Positions 1 through 5,739 of a stretch of DNA of 8,178 bases are shown here, piece by piece. Under the pieces are notes generated by a model that did not search any database, had not been told where the DNA came from, and worked only from the letters and a program-made list of their open reading frames with translations. A program made the position numbers and the translations under genes. Positions within the stretch are counted from its first letter, which is position 1; each line of letters begins with the position of its first letter. The DNA is taken from positions 1 to 8,178 of the forward strand of contig CAMCTQ010000050.1 in assembly GCA_945878545.1 (NCBI GenBank). Direction: 5' to 3'. Source of the stretch: Rickettsia typhi (GTDB lineage Bacteria; Pseudomonadota; Alphaproteobacteria; Rickettsiales; Rickettsiaceae).

Positions 1-333
1 TTGCATATAGTTGTACAAACACTTCTAGAAGAAGAAAGAAACTCTTCAAAAGAAATGAAGCAAAACATTAGTCAGTTAAACTTATATTATAAAAATGCTA
101 AAACAATAATTGATATACTTATCTGCAAAATGAGTGACTGGGCTATTAATTTAACAGATAAAGAAGGTTTTACCGCTTTAAACTACGCATCTCTCACTAA
201 TATATCTGAAATTTCTTGGGCAATATTAGGAAAGACACCAGCTTGCATCAAATCTGAACATGCGTTTGAGTCCGCGGAGAACAATGATTATTATCACGTA
301 AACCACACAGGTGATATTATAGAACATGCTTAA
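1..333 (+). CDS. C-terminal end of a probable ankyrin-repeat protein (5' partial)
   Basis: This reading frame is open from the first base of the window and stops with TAA at 331-333, so only the last 110 residues of a longer protein are visible. The TTG at position 1 is probably an internal codon, not the true start. Residues about 50-76 (a D-K-E-G-F-T-A-L-N-Y-A core followed by an E-I-S-W-A-I-L helix) fit one ankyrin repeat (D-x-x-G-x-T-x-L-x-x-A ... L-L). The stretch before it could be a degenerate earlier repeat or a linker, and the last 35 residues are a hydrophilic tail. Ankyrin proteins are abundant in Rickettsiales and other intracellular bacteria, where some are secreted into the host; nothing visible here shows secretion. 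One weak repeat is thin evidence, so the family call is moderate. A candidate promoter for the next gene lies inside its 3' end. Confidence 0.55.
   Translation: MHIVVQTLLEEERNSSKEMKQNISQLNLYYKNAKTIIDILICKMSDWAINLTDKEGFTALNYASLTNISEISWAILGKTPACIKSEHAFESAENNDYYHVNHTGDIIEHA
266..294 (+). promoter_or_regulatory. Candidate sigma70-type promoter for hemW
   Basis: TTGAGT at 266-271 (4 of 6 bases of the -35 consensus) and TATTAT at 289-294 (5 of 6 of the -10) are separated by 17 bases. Transcription would start near 301 and leave a leader of about 58 bases before the hemW ATG. The site lies inside the 3' end of the upstream coding region, where chance matches are common in A+T-rich DNA. The only support is hexamer quality and spacing. 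Confidence 0.3.
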
Positions 334-358
334 TTATGTTTAATTATATAGATTAAAA

Positions 359-1540
359 ATGAGCTTTAGCATAAAACCTATTTCAATCTATATCCATTGG
401 CCTTTTTGTTTATCGCTTTGCCCATATTGCGACTTTAATTCTCATATTGCAAGCAACATAGACCATAGCAGGTGGTTAAAAGCTTATGAAAAAGAGTTGG
501 AGTATTTTGCATCCACAATAAAAAACAAAGAGGTTAAATCTATATTCTTTGGAGGGGGTACACCTTCACTCATGCAACCTTTTGTAGTTCATGGTATAAT
601 AGATAAAATAGCCTCTCTTGGCATAATGTCAGCCTCATGCGAAATTACACTTGAAGCTAATCCTACTTCTTTTGAAACAGATAAATTTAAACAATTCAAA
701 TCAGCGGGTATTAATAGAGTTTCGATTGGTGTGCAGTCATTTAATGAAAAAGATTTATCAGTTCTGGGACGCAAACACTCTGGCCAGGAAGCAATTAATG
801 CTATTGAGTCAGCCGGCAATATTTTTCGCAAGTATTCGTTTGATTTAATTTATGCTCGCCCTGAGCAAACTCTTGAGAAATGGCAAGAAGAACTAAAATT
901 TGCACTAACACTTGCAAACGGCCATATCTCTCTTTACCAGTTAACTATAGAGAAAGGAACACCATTTTTTAACCTTTACCGCTCTAATCAACTTCTCTTA
1001 CCATCGAATGATGACGCTGCAGAGTTATACGAGTGGACTGGTAATTTTCTAAAAGAAAATAACTATAACCGATATGAAATCTCAAATTACTCTAAAACAA
1101 AAGAAGAGTGTATACACAACTTATGTTACTGGAATTATGGTGAATATATTGGGATAGGTCCTGGAGCACACGGTCGTATTCATAACGAATCTGGTGTATC
1201 AGCTTTAATGATGCACCACAAACCTAACAAATGGCTAGATTCTGTAGAATCTAGAGGGTCTGGTATTCAAAACAACGTAAATCTTTCTACGGATGAAATC
1301 ATCGAAGAACTAATAATGATGGGTACAAGGCTTGCAGATGGTATAAAGGAAGAATCTCTACAAAAACTTCTGAATTTAAAGTTTATTGATATTTTAGACC
1401 AAGATACCTTAAGATATTATATTAGCAATCAATTGGTCTCCATAGATAATAATATTTTAAAATTGTCAGATTCAGGTCTGTTACTGCATAACTATGTGAT
1501 AGCCAGACTTATTAAAATTAAAAAAGCGGAAATAAGATAA
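359..1540 (+). CDS. hemW: HemW, radical-SAM-type heme chaperone
   Basis: The 393-residue product has the usual HemW length and motif order. The N-terminal Y-I-H-W-P-F-C-x3-C-P-Y-C-D-F motif places the cluster-binding cysteines at C17, C21 and C24 (CX3CX2C). It is followed by GGGTPS (65-70), the E-A-N-P strand (99-102), R-V-S-I-G-V-Q-S-F (120-128), a F-D-L-I-Y segment (161-165), Y-Q-L-T-I-E-K-G-T (193-201) and, towards the C terminus, H-N-x2-Y-W ... G-I-G-P-G-A-H-G (253-272). Residue 25 is Asp, not the extra Cys seen in oxygen-independent coproporphyrinogen dehydrogenase (HemN), so HemW is preferred; older annotations often call such proteins HemN. By family knowledge HemW binds a 4Fe-4S cluster and heme and delivers heme to respiratory enzymes. 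The ATG at 359 is preceded by A+T-rich sequence without a clear Shine-Dalgarno site. The gene starts 25 bases after the upstream stop and ends two bases before a mobile-element insertion. Confidence 0.93.
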   Translation: MSFSIKPISIYIHWPFCLSLCPYCDFNSHIASNIDHSRWLKAYEKELEYFASTIKNKEVKSIFFGGGTPSLMQPFVVHGIIDKIASLGIMSASCEITLEANPTSFETDKFKQFKSAGINRVSIGVQSFNEKDLSVLGRKHSGQEAINAIESAGNIFRKYSFDLIYARPEQTLEKWQEELKFALTLANGHISLYQLTIEKGTPFFNLYRSNQLLLPSNDDAAELYEWTGNFLKENNYNRYEISNYSKTKEECIHNLCYWNYGEYIGIGPGAHGRIHNESGVSALMMHHKPNKWLDSVESRGSGIQNNVNLSTDEIIEELIMMGTRLADGIKEESLQKLLNLKFIDILDQDTLRYYISNQLVSIDNNILKLSDSGLLLHNYVIARLIKIKKAEIR

Positions 1541-1548
1541 CTTAAATG

Positions 1549-1748
1549 AACCTGAACTATGGATAAGGGGTAGAGTTAGCATATAATTTTATATGTCATC
1601 CCCTCGCTCCTCTGTCATCCCCTCGGAAGAGGGGATCCAGGCTTATTATTTCCGGATTCCCGCCTACGCGGGAATGACATCGGTGTGGTCGTACAGAGAT
1701 GACAACATAACTAATAAACCTACTAATTCCTTATCCATAGTTCAGGTT
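1549..1748. mobile_element. MITE-like insertion with 20-bp terminal inverted repeats
   Basis: AACCTGAACTATGGATAAGG at 1549-1568 is the exact reverse complement of 1729-1748. The flanks carry TTAAATGAA (1542-1550) and TTAAATGCA (1747-1755), an 8-of-9 match that looks like a target-site duplication. With that 9-bp duplication the element is 1551-1746. If the ends are read as ACC...GGT (1550-1747), the duplication is 7 bp with one mismatch. Inside the termini the arms stay roughly symmetric: TGTCATC begins 26 bases after the left repeat and its complement ends 25 bases before the right one. No transposase is encoded, so any movement would need one acting in trans. AC-type ends with 7-9 bp duplications would suit an IS982-like transposase, but that is only a guess. 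The element sits between the convergent hemW and mrcA genes and disrupts neither. Confidence 0.75.
1594..1704. repeat. Nested G+C-rich palindromic repeat (Rickettsiales-type)
   Basis: This core is far richer in G+C than its surroundings. It holds two perfect 8-bp stem hairpins. ATCCCCTC at 1617-1624 pairs with GAGGGGAT at 1629-1636 across a GGAA loop, and ATTCCCGC at 1656-1663 pairs with GCGGGAAT at 1668-1675 across a CTAC loop. An outer pairing joins TGTCAT (1613-1618) with ATGACA (1674-1679). A second outer pairing joins TGTCATC (1594-1600) with GATGACA (1698-1704). TGTCATCCCCTCG occurs twice, at 1594-1606 and 1613-1625, 19 bases apart. Repeats starting GTCATCCC/GTCATTCCC are familiar from Rickettsiales and some other proteobacteria. 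Because it lies between convergent genes, its RNA could act as a two-way transcription barrier, although no T-tract follows either hairpin. Confidence 0.8.
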
Positions 1749-1776
1749 AAATGCACAAACTCAATTAAAAAGCTTC

Positions 1777-4173
1777 CTAGTAAATTTCATCTGAAGAATC
1801 TTCTTTTTGTAATGGAACATCATTATGTATTTTGGAAAAAGGATCATGAGAATCATCTGGTTGTTTTTTCTCCAAATTCTTCAGCTCTTTATTATAATAA
1901 TTTGCTTTTAAAGCCTCGATTATTGATCCTTTTTCTGTCGATGGTTTACCAGTATCATAATCTACAGAAATTAGATTAATTGATTTTGGAACCTCAAAAT
2001 CAACAGATTCAATATCCTTATAACCATTATTCATAAAATTTATAAATACTGGAAGAGCAACCGTTGCACCAGTCGCACTTTTACCAAGACTCCTTGGCGC
2101 GTCATAGCCAATATAAGTACCTACTATCATTTTGGGAGTAAATCCAACAAACCAAGTATCTTTCCCATCATTACTGGTACCAGTCTTGCCAGCCATAACC
2201 TTAGGAATGTTTTTTGCCCCCTGACCAGTACCTCTTTGGATTGCTCCCATTAAAATAGAAGTAATTTGGTAACTTGTTGCTTCATCAGTAACAATATGTC
2301 CTAGTGACAATGGAACCGCCGGTGGCAAAGCATTTCCGGCCTCATCATGTTTATAATCCTTACACTCATTACACTCAGCATAATCCCTACGGTAAAGAAC
2401 ATTTCCTTTCCGATCTTTAATTAACTCAACATAATGTGGTGTAACTTTTCGCCCCTTATTAGCAATGACACTATAAGCCATTGTCATTCTCTCAAGAGTG
2501 GTTTCCAAAGCCCCAAGGACGATCGATGGAATTTTTGTTGATGGACTATCGTTAATACCGAATCTTTTGAAAGTCTCTGCAACTTTTCTAAGACCTGCTA
2601 TCTGCCCAACTCTAACAGTAGCCCCATTGCGTGATTTCTCAAGTCCTTTTCGAATGGTCATTACTCCCATAAATTTGTTGTCCCAATTCTTTGGTCGCCA
2701 TACTGGCATACCAGCTCCCTGATAAATTTCAATGGGACTATCTGAAATTATATCGGTAGGTTTTGCACCATTTTCAAAGGCTGCTAAATAAACAAAAGGT
2801 TTGATTAAGGAACCTGGTTGCCTTTTTGCTTGAGTGGTTCTATCAAATTTGCTGATGTCATAATCATATCCACCTTCTGCCGCAAGCACCCGGCCAGTAT
2901 ATGGTTCAACCACCATTATACCACCATTTACATCCGGTATTTGTTGCAATTTATAATCATTTTGTATTTTCTCAACCACTATGATATCACCATTTTTAAG
3001 TAGATCTTTAACAGATTTTAAACTTGTTCTGGTCCACGCCATATCAGAAAGTTTAATAAATGCAGTTTTACCATCACGCAGGCCTATTTTTGCTTGGGAA
3101 CTCTCTACATTCAAAACAACAGCTAACTTATAATGCCTTAGACCAACAGGTCTTGACATCGCTTCCAGATCCTTCTGCCAATTAGTTAAAGGGATGTTTT
3201 TCATTGCTCCCCTGTAGCCTCTTTTCATATCATACGCTTTAATACCAAAACGCAGAGCATTAGCAGCGCTCTCTTGTAACTTGGAATCAACGCAGCTAAT
3301 AATAGTCAGACCTGCTGTATAAAAGTACTCTTCATCAAACATACCTATTACTTCAGAACGGACTTGCTCAGCGTAATAATCTGCGTCCATTGTTTGGATT
3401 TTATCTTGCTTTATGAGCTTTATAGGTTCTTTTATAGAGTCTCTTGCTTCTTGTTCAGTAATATATCCATCATCATACATCCTACCGATCACGTAGTTCC
3501 TTCTAGCTAATGCCTTTTCATAATTCTTTTCAGCCCCATACTGCGATGGAGCTTTTGGAAGTGAAGCCAAAAAAGCCGATTCTGAAATGGATAGTTCTTC
3601 TACTGATTTGTTAAAATAACCAAGTGCAGCTGCTGCAACACCATAACCTTTTCCCAAAAAAAGCTGATTCAAATATAATTCAAGAATTTGATCTTTTGAA
3701 AAAGCCTGCGAAAGCATATAGGAAAGAAGCGCCTCTTTAACCTTTCTCTCAATAGACCTTTCAGAAGATAGCAAAAAGTTTTTTACCACTTGCTGAGTAA
3801 TTGTTGATCCACCTTCAAATCTGGTTCCATTCATGATATGAGAAATATTTGCAAATGCGGCTCTAATGATACTAAATATATCAATACCTGAGTGGCTATA
3901 AAAGTTCTTATCTTCAGCTGCTATAAAAGCCTGCACAAGAGACTTAGGAACGCTATTTATTGGTACAAAAATTCTCTTCTCTTTTGCATATTCTTCAATT
4001 AGTTTACCATCTGCTGAGTAAATTCTTGTTACACAAGGTGGATGATACTCCTTCAACTGTGAATAATCAGGCAGATCCCGACTAAAATGCCATACAATAA
4101 AGACTACAACTACAATACCAAGAAGGAGCAGCGCAAGGCCTATCTTTGTTACAAGAACTAAGAATCTAAGCAT
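1777..4173 (-). CDS. mrcA: Class A penicillin-binding protein (PBP1A type)
   Basis: The 798-residue product is a bifunctional peptidoglycan glycosyltransferase/transpeptidase anchored in the inner membrane. Residues about 4-30 form a single N-terminal membrane anchor. The GT51 domain follows: A-E-D-K-N-F-Y-S-H-S-G (86-96, catalytic Glu87), G-G-S-T-I-T-Q-Q (121-128), R-K-V-K-E (143-147) and the I-L-E-L-Y-L-N segment (163-169). Residues about 315-410 match the OB-like insert of PBP1A proteins. The transpeptidase domain has all three catalytic motifs: S-L-I-K (455-458, nucleophile Ser455), S-R-N (514-516) and K-T-G (663-665). A C-N-E-C pair (601-604) in the transpeptidase region could form a periplasmic disulfide, and the last 45 residues are a charged tail. 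The ATG at 4171-4173 sits directly before the anchor, without an evident Shine-Dalgarno site. The gene converges with hemW and diverges from the kinase operon. mrcA follows E. coli usage; ponA is an alternative name. Confidence 0.95.
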   Translation of the reverse strand: MLRFLVLVTKIGLALLLLGIVVVVFIVWHFSRDLPDYSQLKEYHPPCVTRIYSADGKLIEEYAKEKRIFVPINSVPKSLVQAFIAAEDKNFYSHSGIDIFSIIRAAFANISHIMNGTRFEGGSTITQQVVKNFLLSSERSIERKVKEALLSYMLSQAFSKDQILELYLNQLFLGKGYGVAAAALGYFNKSVEELSISESAFLASLPKAPSQYGAEKNYEKALARRNYVIGRMYDDGYITEQEARDSIKEPIKLIKQDKIQTMDADYYAEQVRSEVIGMFDEEYFYTAGLTIISCVDSKLQESAANALRFGIKAYDMKRGYRGAMKNIPLTNWQKDLEAMSRPVGLRHYKLAVVLNVESSQAKIGLRDGKTAFIKLSDMAWTRTSLKSVKDLLKNGDIIVVEKIQNDYKLQQIPDVNGGIMVVEPYTGRVLAAEGGYDYDISKFDRTTQAKRQPGSLIKPFVYLAAFENGAKPTDIISDSPIEIYQGAGMPVWRPKNWDNKFMGVMTIRKGLEKSRNGATVRVGQIAGLRKVAETFKRFGINDSPSTKIPSIVLGALETTLERMTMAYSVIANKGRKVTPHYVELIKDRKGNVLYRRDYAECNECKDYKHDEAGNALPPAVPLSLGHIVTDEATSYQITSILMGAIQRGTGQGAKNIPKVMAGKTGTSNDGKDTWFVGFTPKMIVGTYIGYDAPRSLGKSATGATVALPVFINFMNNGYKDIESVDFEVPKSINLISVDYDTGKPSTEKGSIIEALKANYYNKELKNLEKKQPDDSHDPFSKIHNDVPLQKEDSSDEIY

Positions 4174-4208
4174 ATTTTTCAGTAGGGCCTATTTTATTTT
4201 AATTCTTT

Positions 4209-4237
4209 AATATAAGGATAACTTACAAAAAAGTCAT
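4209..4237 (-). promoter_or_regulatory. Candidate sigma70-type promoter for mrcA
   Basis: On the minus strand, ATGACT (4237-4232; 4 of 6 bases of the -35 consensus, with the TGAC core intact) and TATATT (4214-4209; 5 of 6 of the -10) are separated by 17 bases. Transcription would start near 4202 and give a leader of about 28 bases before the mrcA ATG. Spacing and position suit the gene, but the region is A+T-rich and chance matches are expected. Confidence 0.35.
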
Positions 4238-4335
4238 TAATTATGTGGTATATTTAGTATAAATAGAAGAAGCTTTTAGCTATTTCAAATGATAGTTGGT
4301 TTATTAAAAATTACTTCAAATCTTAGTAATTATTA

Positions 4336-4365
4336 TTGCACTTGTATTGATATCTTTTATATGAT
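4336..4365 (+). promoter_or_regulatory. Candidate sigma70-type promoter for the kinase/receiver operon
   Basis: TTGCAC at 4336-4341 (4 of 6 of the -35, starting TTG) and TATGAT at 4360-4365 (5 of 6 of the -10) are separated by 18 bases. Transcription starting near 4372 would leave an unusually long leader of about 155 bases before the kinase ATG. That leader includes the 12-codon ORF at 4476-4514. No better pair was seen nearer the gene. Confidence 0.3.
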
Positions 4366-4526
4366 GAAAAGCTTATACTTACGCCATTTTTCACCGCATC
4401 CTTAAGCCATTCTAAATGTCTATTTATCCTACACAATATCATTTAGTAAAACCATATAGACAGTAGTAATTATTCATGTTAGAGTTGTCGGCAATACGTT
4501 ACTATTTTGTATGAAGTAAACCGAAT

Positions 4527-5258
4527 ATGACAAAAAATTTGAAGAATGTTTTTGATGATGTACTGTTCTTTTCCAAAATTAGTCATGAGTTAAGAACTCC
4601 TATCCACGGGATCAGAGGACTTTCTGAATATCTTCGTGATAACTGGGAAACCCTTGATGATTCTAAAAAGAAATTATACATAGAAGATATATCCATGGCC
4701 GTTTCCTTCCTTGGGGATTTAGTAGAGAAACTATTTCAATTAGCACATCTTAATAATAACAGTAATATAAATTGTTCTTTTGAGAAGACCGATGTAGTTA
4801 AAGTTGTTGAAACAGTAGTTGAGCAAAATAATCTTTTTATTCTTGATAAAAATTCTCTTCACCTATTTTCAGAATGCGACGATAAAGAAATAATCGTGCA
4901 TGCAGACCAATTCTGGATAAATCAACTGTTATCTAATCTAATAGCCAACGCGATGAAACATTCTGGTGCTAAAAATATTAAAGTTAAGATTGACTCACAA
5001 AAACTAGCACACGAAAAGAAATTAGTTATTTCAGTCATTGATGATGGTTTGGGAGTACCGCTAAATGACCTAGATACGATATTTGATCCATTTAAACAAG
5101 GTTCAAATATCGATAAGTCTCTTAGAGGCTCTGGCTTAGGTCTCACAATATGCAAAGAAATTGTTACAGCGCATGGTGGTGCTATTTGGGTAAAAAATAA
5201 TGATACAAGTGGAACTAATATAAGTTTTTCTCTACCAGAAAGAGCGGTTTCATTATGA
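4527..5258 (+). CDS. Sensor-less histidine kinase (HisKA plus HATPase core only)
   Basis: The 243-residue product is a complete two-component kinase core with nothing else attached. The HisKA dimerisation domain begins almost at the N terminus, with the H box F-S-K-I-S-H-E-L-R-T-P (phosphoacceptor His20). The E-L-R-T after it (Glu21, Thr24) fits the H-E-x-x-T pattern of kinases that can also act as phosphatases. The ATP-binding domain has the N box (Asn137, Asn141), the G1 box D-D-G-L-G (172-176), the F box F-D-P-F (186-189) and the G2 box G-S-G-L-G-L (201-206). There is no membrane segment, PAS, GAF or HAMP domain, so it should be a soluble cytoplasmic protein. An in-frame TGA at 4512-4514 rules out a longer product in this frame. 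No clear Shine-Dalgarno site precedes the ATG. It overlaps the receiver gene by four bases, which identifies the likely phosphotransfer partner. What it senses cannot be told from the sequence. Confidence 0.88.
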   Translation: MTKNLKNVFDDVLFFSKISHELRTPIHGIRGLSEYLRDNWETLDDSKKKLYIEDISMAVSFLGDLVEKLFQLAHLNNNSNINCSFEKTDVVKVVETVVEQNNLFILDKNSLHLFSECDDKEIIVHADQFWINQLLSNLIANAMKHSGAKNIKVKIDSQKLAHEKKLVISVIDDGLGVPLNDLDTIFDPFKQGSNIDKSLRGSGLGLTICKEIVTAHGGAIWVKNNDTSGTNISFSLPERAVSL

Positions 5259-5656
5259 ACAAAGAAGATATCCGGGAAAAAGATGTAATATTATTCGTTG
5301 ATGATGAGAAAATTTGTCATACTCTAGTTGATCTTATAATTCCAAATTTTACAAAATATAAAGTTATAAACGCTTATACTGCTGCAGAAGCAATTTCTCT
5401 CGGCAAAAGATATGCAAATAATATCTGTCTGGTCTTATCTGATATAATGTTGCCTGACCTAAATGGTTATGAAATATATAATCTTTTTAAAAAAGATGAG
5501 AAAATGAATAAAGTTCCATTTATTTTCCAAAGTGGCCTTCCATTCCAGGAATCAGAGCTAAGAAGAAATTTGATAGATGAGCCAATTGAAATTATTTATA
5601 AACCTTATAGACAGTCTGAATTACTTGGAATAATTTCAAAAGTTTTAGATAAATAG
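5255..5656 (+). CDS. Receiver-only (CheY-like) response regulator
   Basis: The 133-residue product is a single receiver domain. The acidic pair is Asp16-Asp17 (F-V-D-D-E), the phosphoacceptor is Asp63 (L-S-D-I-M-L-P), the switch Ser is Ser93 (F-Q-S-G) and the conserved Lys is Lys116 (Y-K-P-Y). The domain fills the protein, leaving no room for a DNA-binding or enzymatic output. It should therefore act by protein-protein contact or pass phosphate onward, as CheY- and DivK-like proteins do; its sequence is not obviously either. Its ATG lies within ATGA at the kinase stop (5255-5258), a sign of translational coupling. A purine-rich AGAAAGAG at 5237-5244 is a plausible ribosome site. The neighbouring kinase is the obvious phosphodonor. 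A pair of separate proteins resembles a hybrid kinase split in two. Confidence 0.9.
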   Translation: MNKEDIREKDVILFVDDEKICHTLVDLIIPNFTKYKVINAYTAAEAISLGKRYANNICLVLSDIMLPDLNGYEIYNLFKKDEKMNKVPFIFQSGLPFQESELRRNLIDEPIEIIYKPYRQSELLGIISKVLDK

Positions 5657-5665
5657 CCAAAATTC

Positions 5666-5693
5666 TTGAAAAAGAACATAATTCAGATATCAT
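5666..5693 (+). promoter_or_regulatory. Candidate promoter for metG-tatD, with a small inverted repeat over the -35
   Basis: TTGAAA at 5666-5671 (5 of 6 of the -35 consensus) and TATCAT at 5688-5693 (5 of 6 of the -10) are 16 bases apart. Transcription would start near 5700, about 25 bases before the metG GTG. The short palindrome TTCTT-GAAA-AAGAA (5663-5676) overlaps the -35. It could be a weak operator or merely the end of the preceding transcript. This is the best hexamer pair among the candidates in the window. Confidence 0.4.
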
Positions 5694-5707
5694 CAACCAC
5701 TTCCAAT

Positions 5708-5739
5708 TCAGATAATTTTCATAAGTGTCAGATAATTTT
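5708..5739 (+). repeat. 12-bp direct repeat spanning the metG start
   Basis: TCAGATAATTTT occurs at 5708-5719 and again at 5728-5739, with a 20-base period. The second copy is codons 2-5 of metG, directly after the GTG. A shorter relative, TTCAGATA, lies at 5682-5689. This looks like a small tandem duplication of the metG start region. It is not known to have a function. Confidence 0.7.

Larger units (their letters stand above)
4174..4526. other. Divergent intergenic region between mrcA and the kinase operon
   Basis: These 353 bases carry no convincing gene. They contain a candidate promoter for each flanking gene, listed separately. Other visible structure is modest. A 7-bp stem pairs AATTACT (4309-4315) with AGTAATT (4325-4331). 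The 11-mer TAGTAATTATT occurs at 4324-4334 and 4464-4474. On the minus strand a 39-codon ORF runs from 4442 to 4323. On the plus strand a 12-codon ORF (4476-4514) lies in the same frame as the kinase and ends in TGA 12 bases before its start. No tRNA, riboswitch or strong terminator fold was recognised. Confidence 0.6.

Noticed and set aside
330..347. TTAATTAT repeated 10 bases apart before hemW, considered as an operator
   Set aside because: Low-complexity A+T sequence with no accompanying symmetry; it fits background composition.
359..1540. Annotation as oxygen-independent coproporphyrinogen III dehydrogenase (HemN)
   Set aside because: It is shorter than HemN, and Asp replaces the additional Cys after the CX3CX2C motif. 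It fits the HemW branch better.
1593..1979. A 128-residue plus-strand ORF that could be called a hypothetical protein
   Set aside because: Its N-terminal third is the palindromic repeat and the rest is antisense to the 3' end of mrcA. It has no ribosome site and no recognisable domain.
4324..4474. TAGTAATTATT direct repeat considered as a regulator-binding pair
   Set aside because: An 11-mer made almost only of A and T, repeated 140 bases apart in A+T-rich DNA, is not strong evidence.
5255..5656. Assignment of the receiver as DivK
   Set aside because: It shares only general receiver residues; the sequence around the phosphoacceptor and the N terminus does not specifically resemble DivK.
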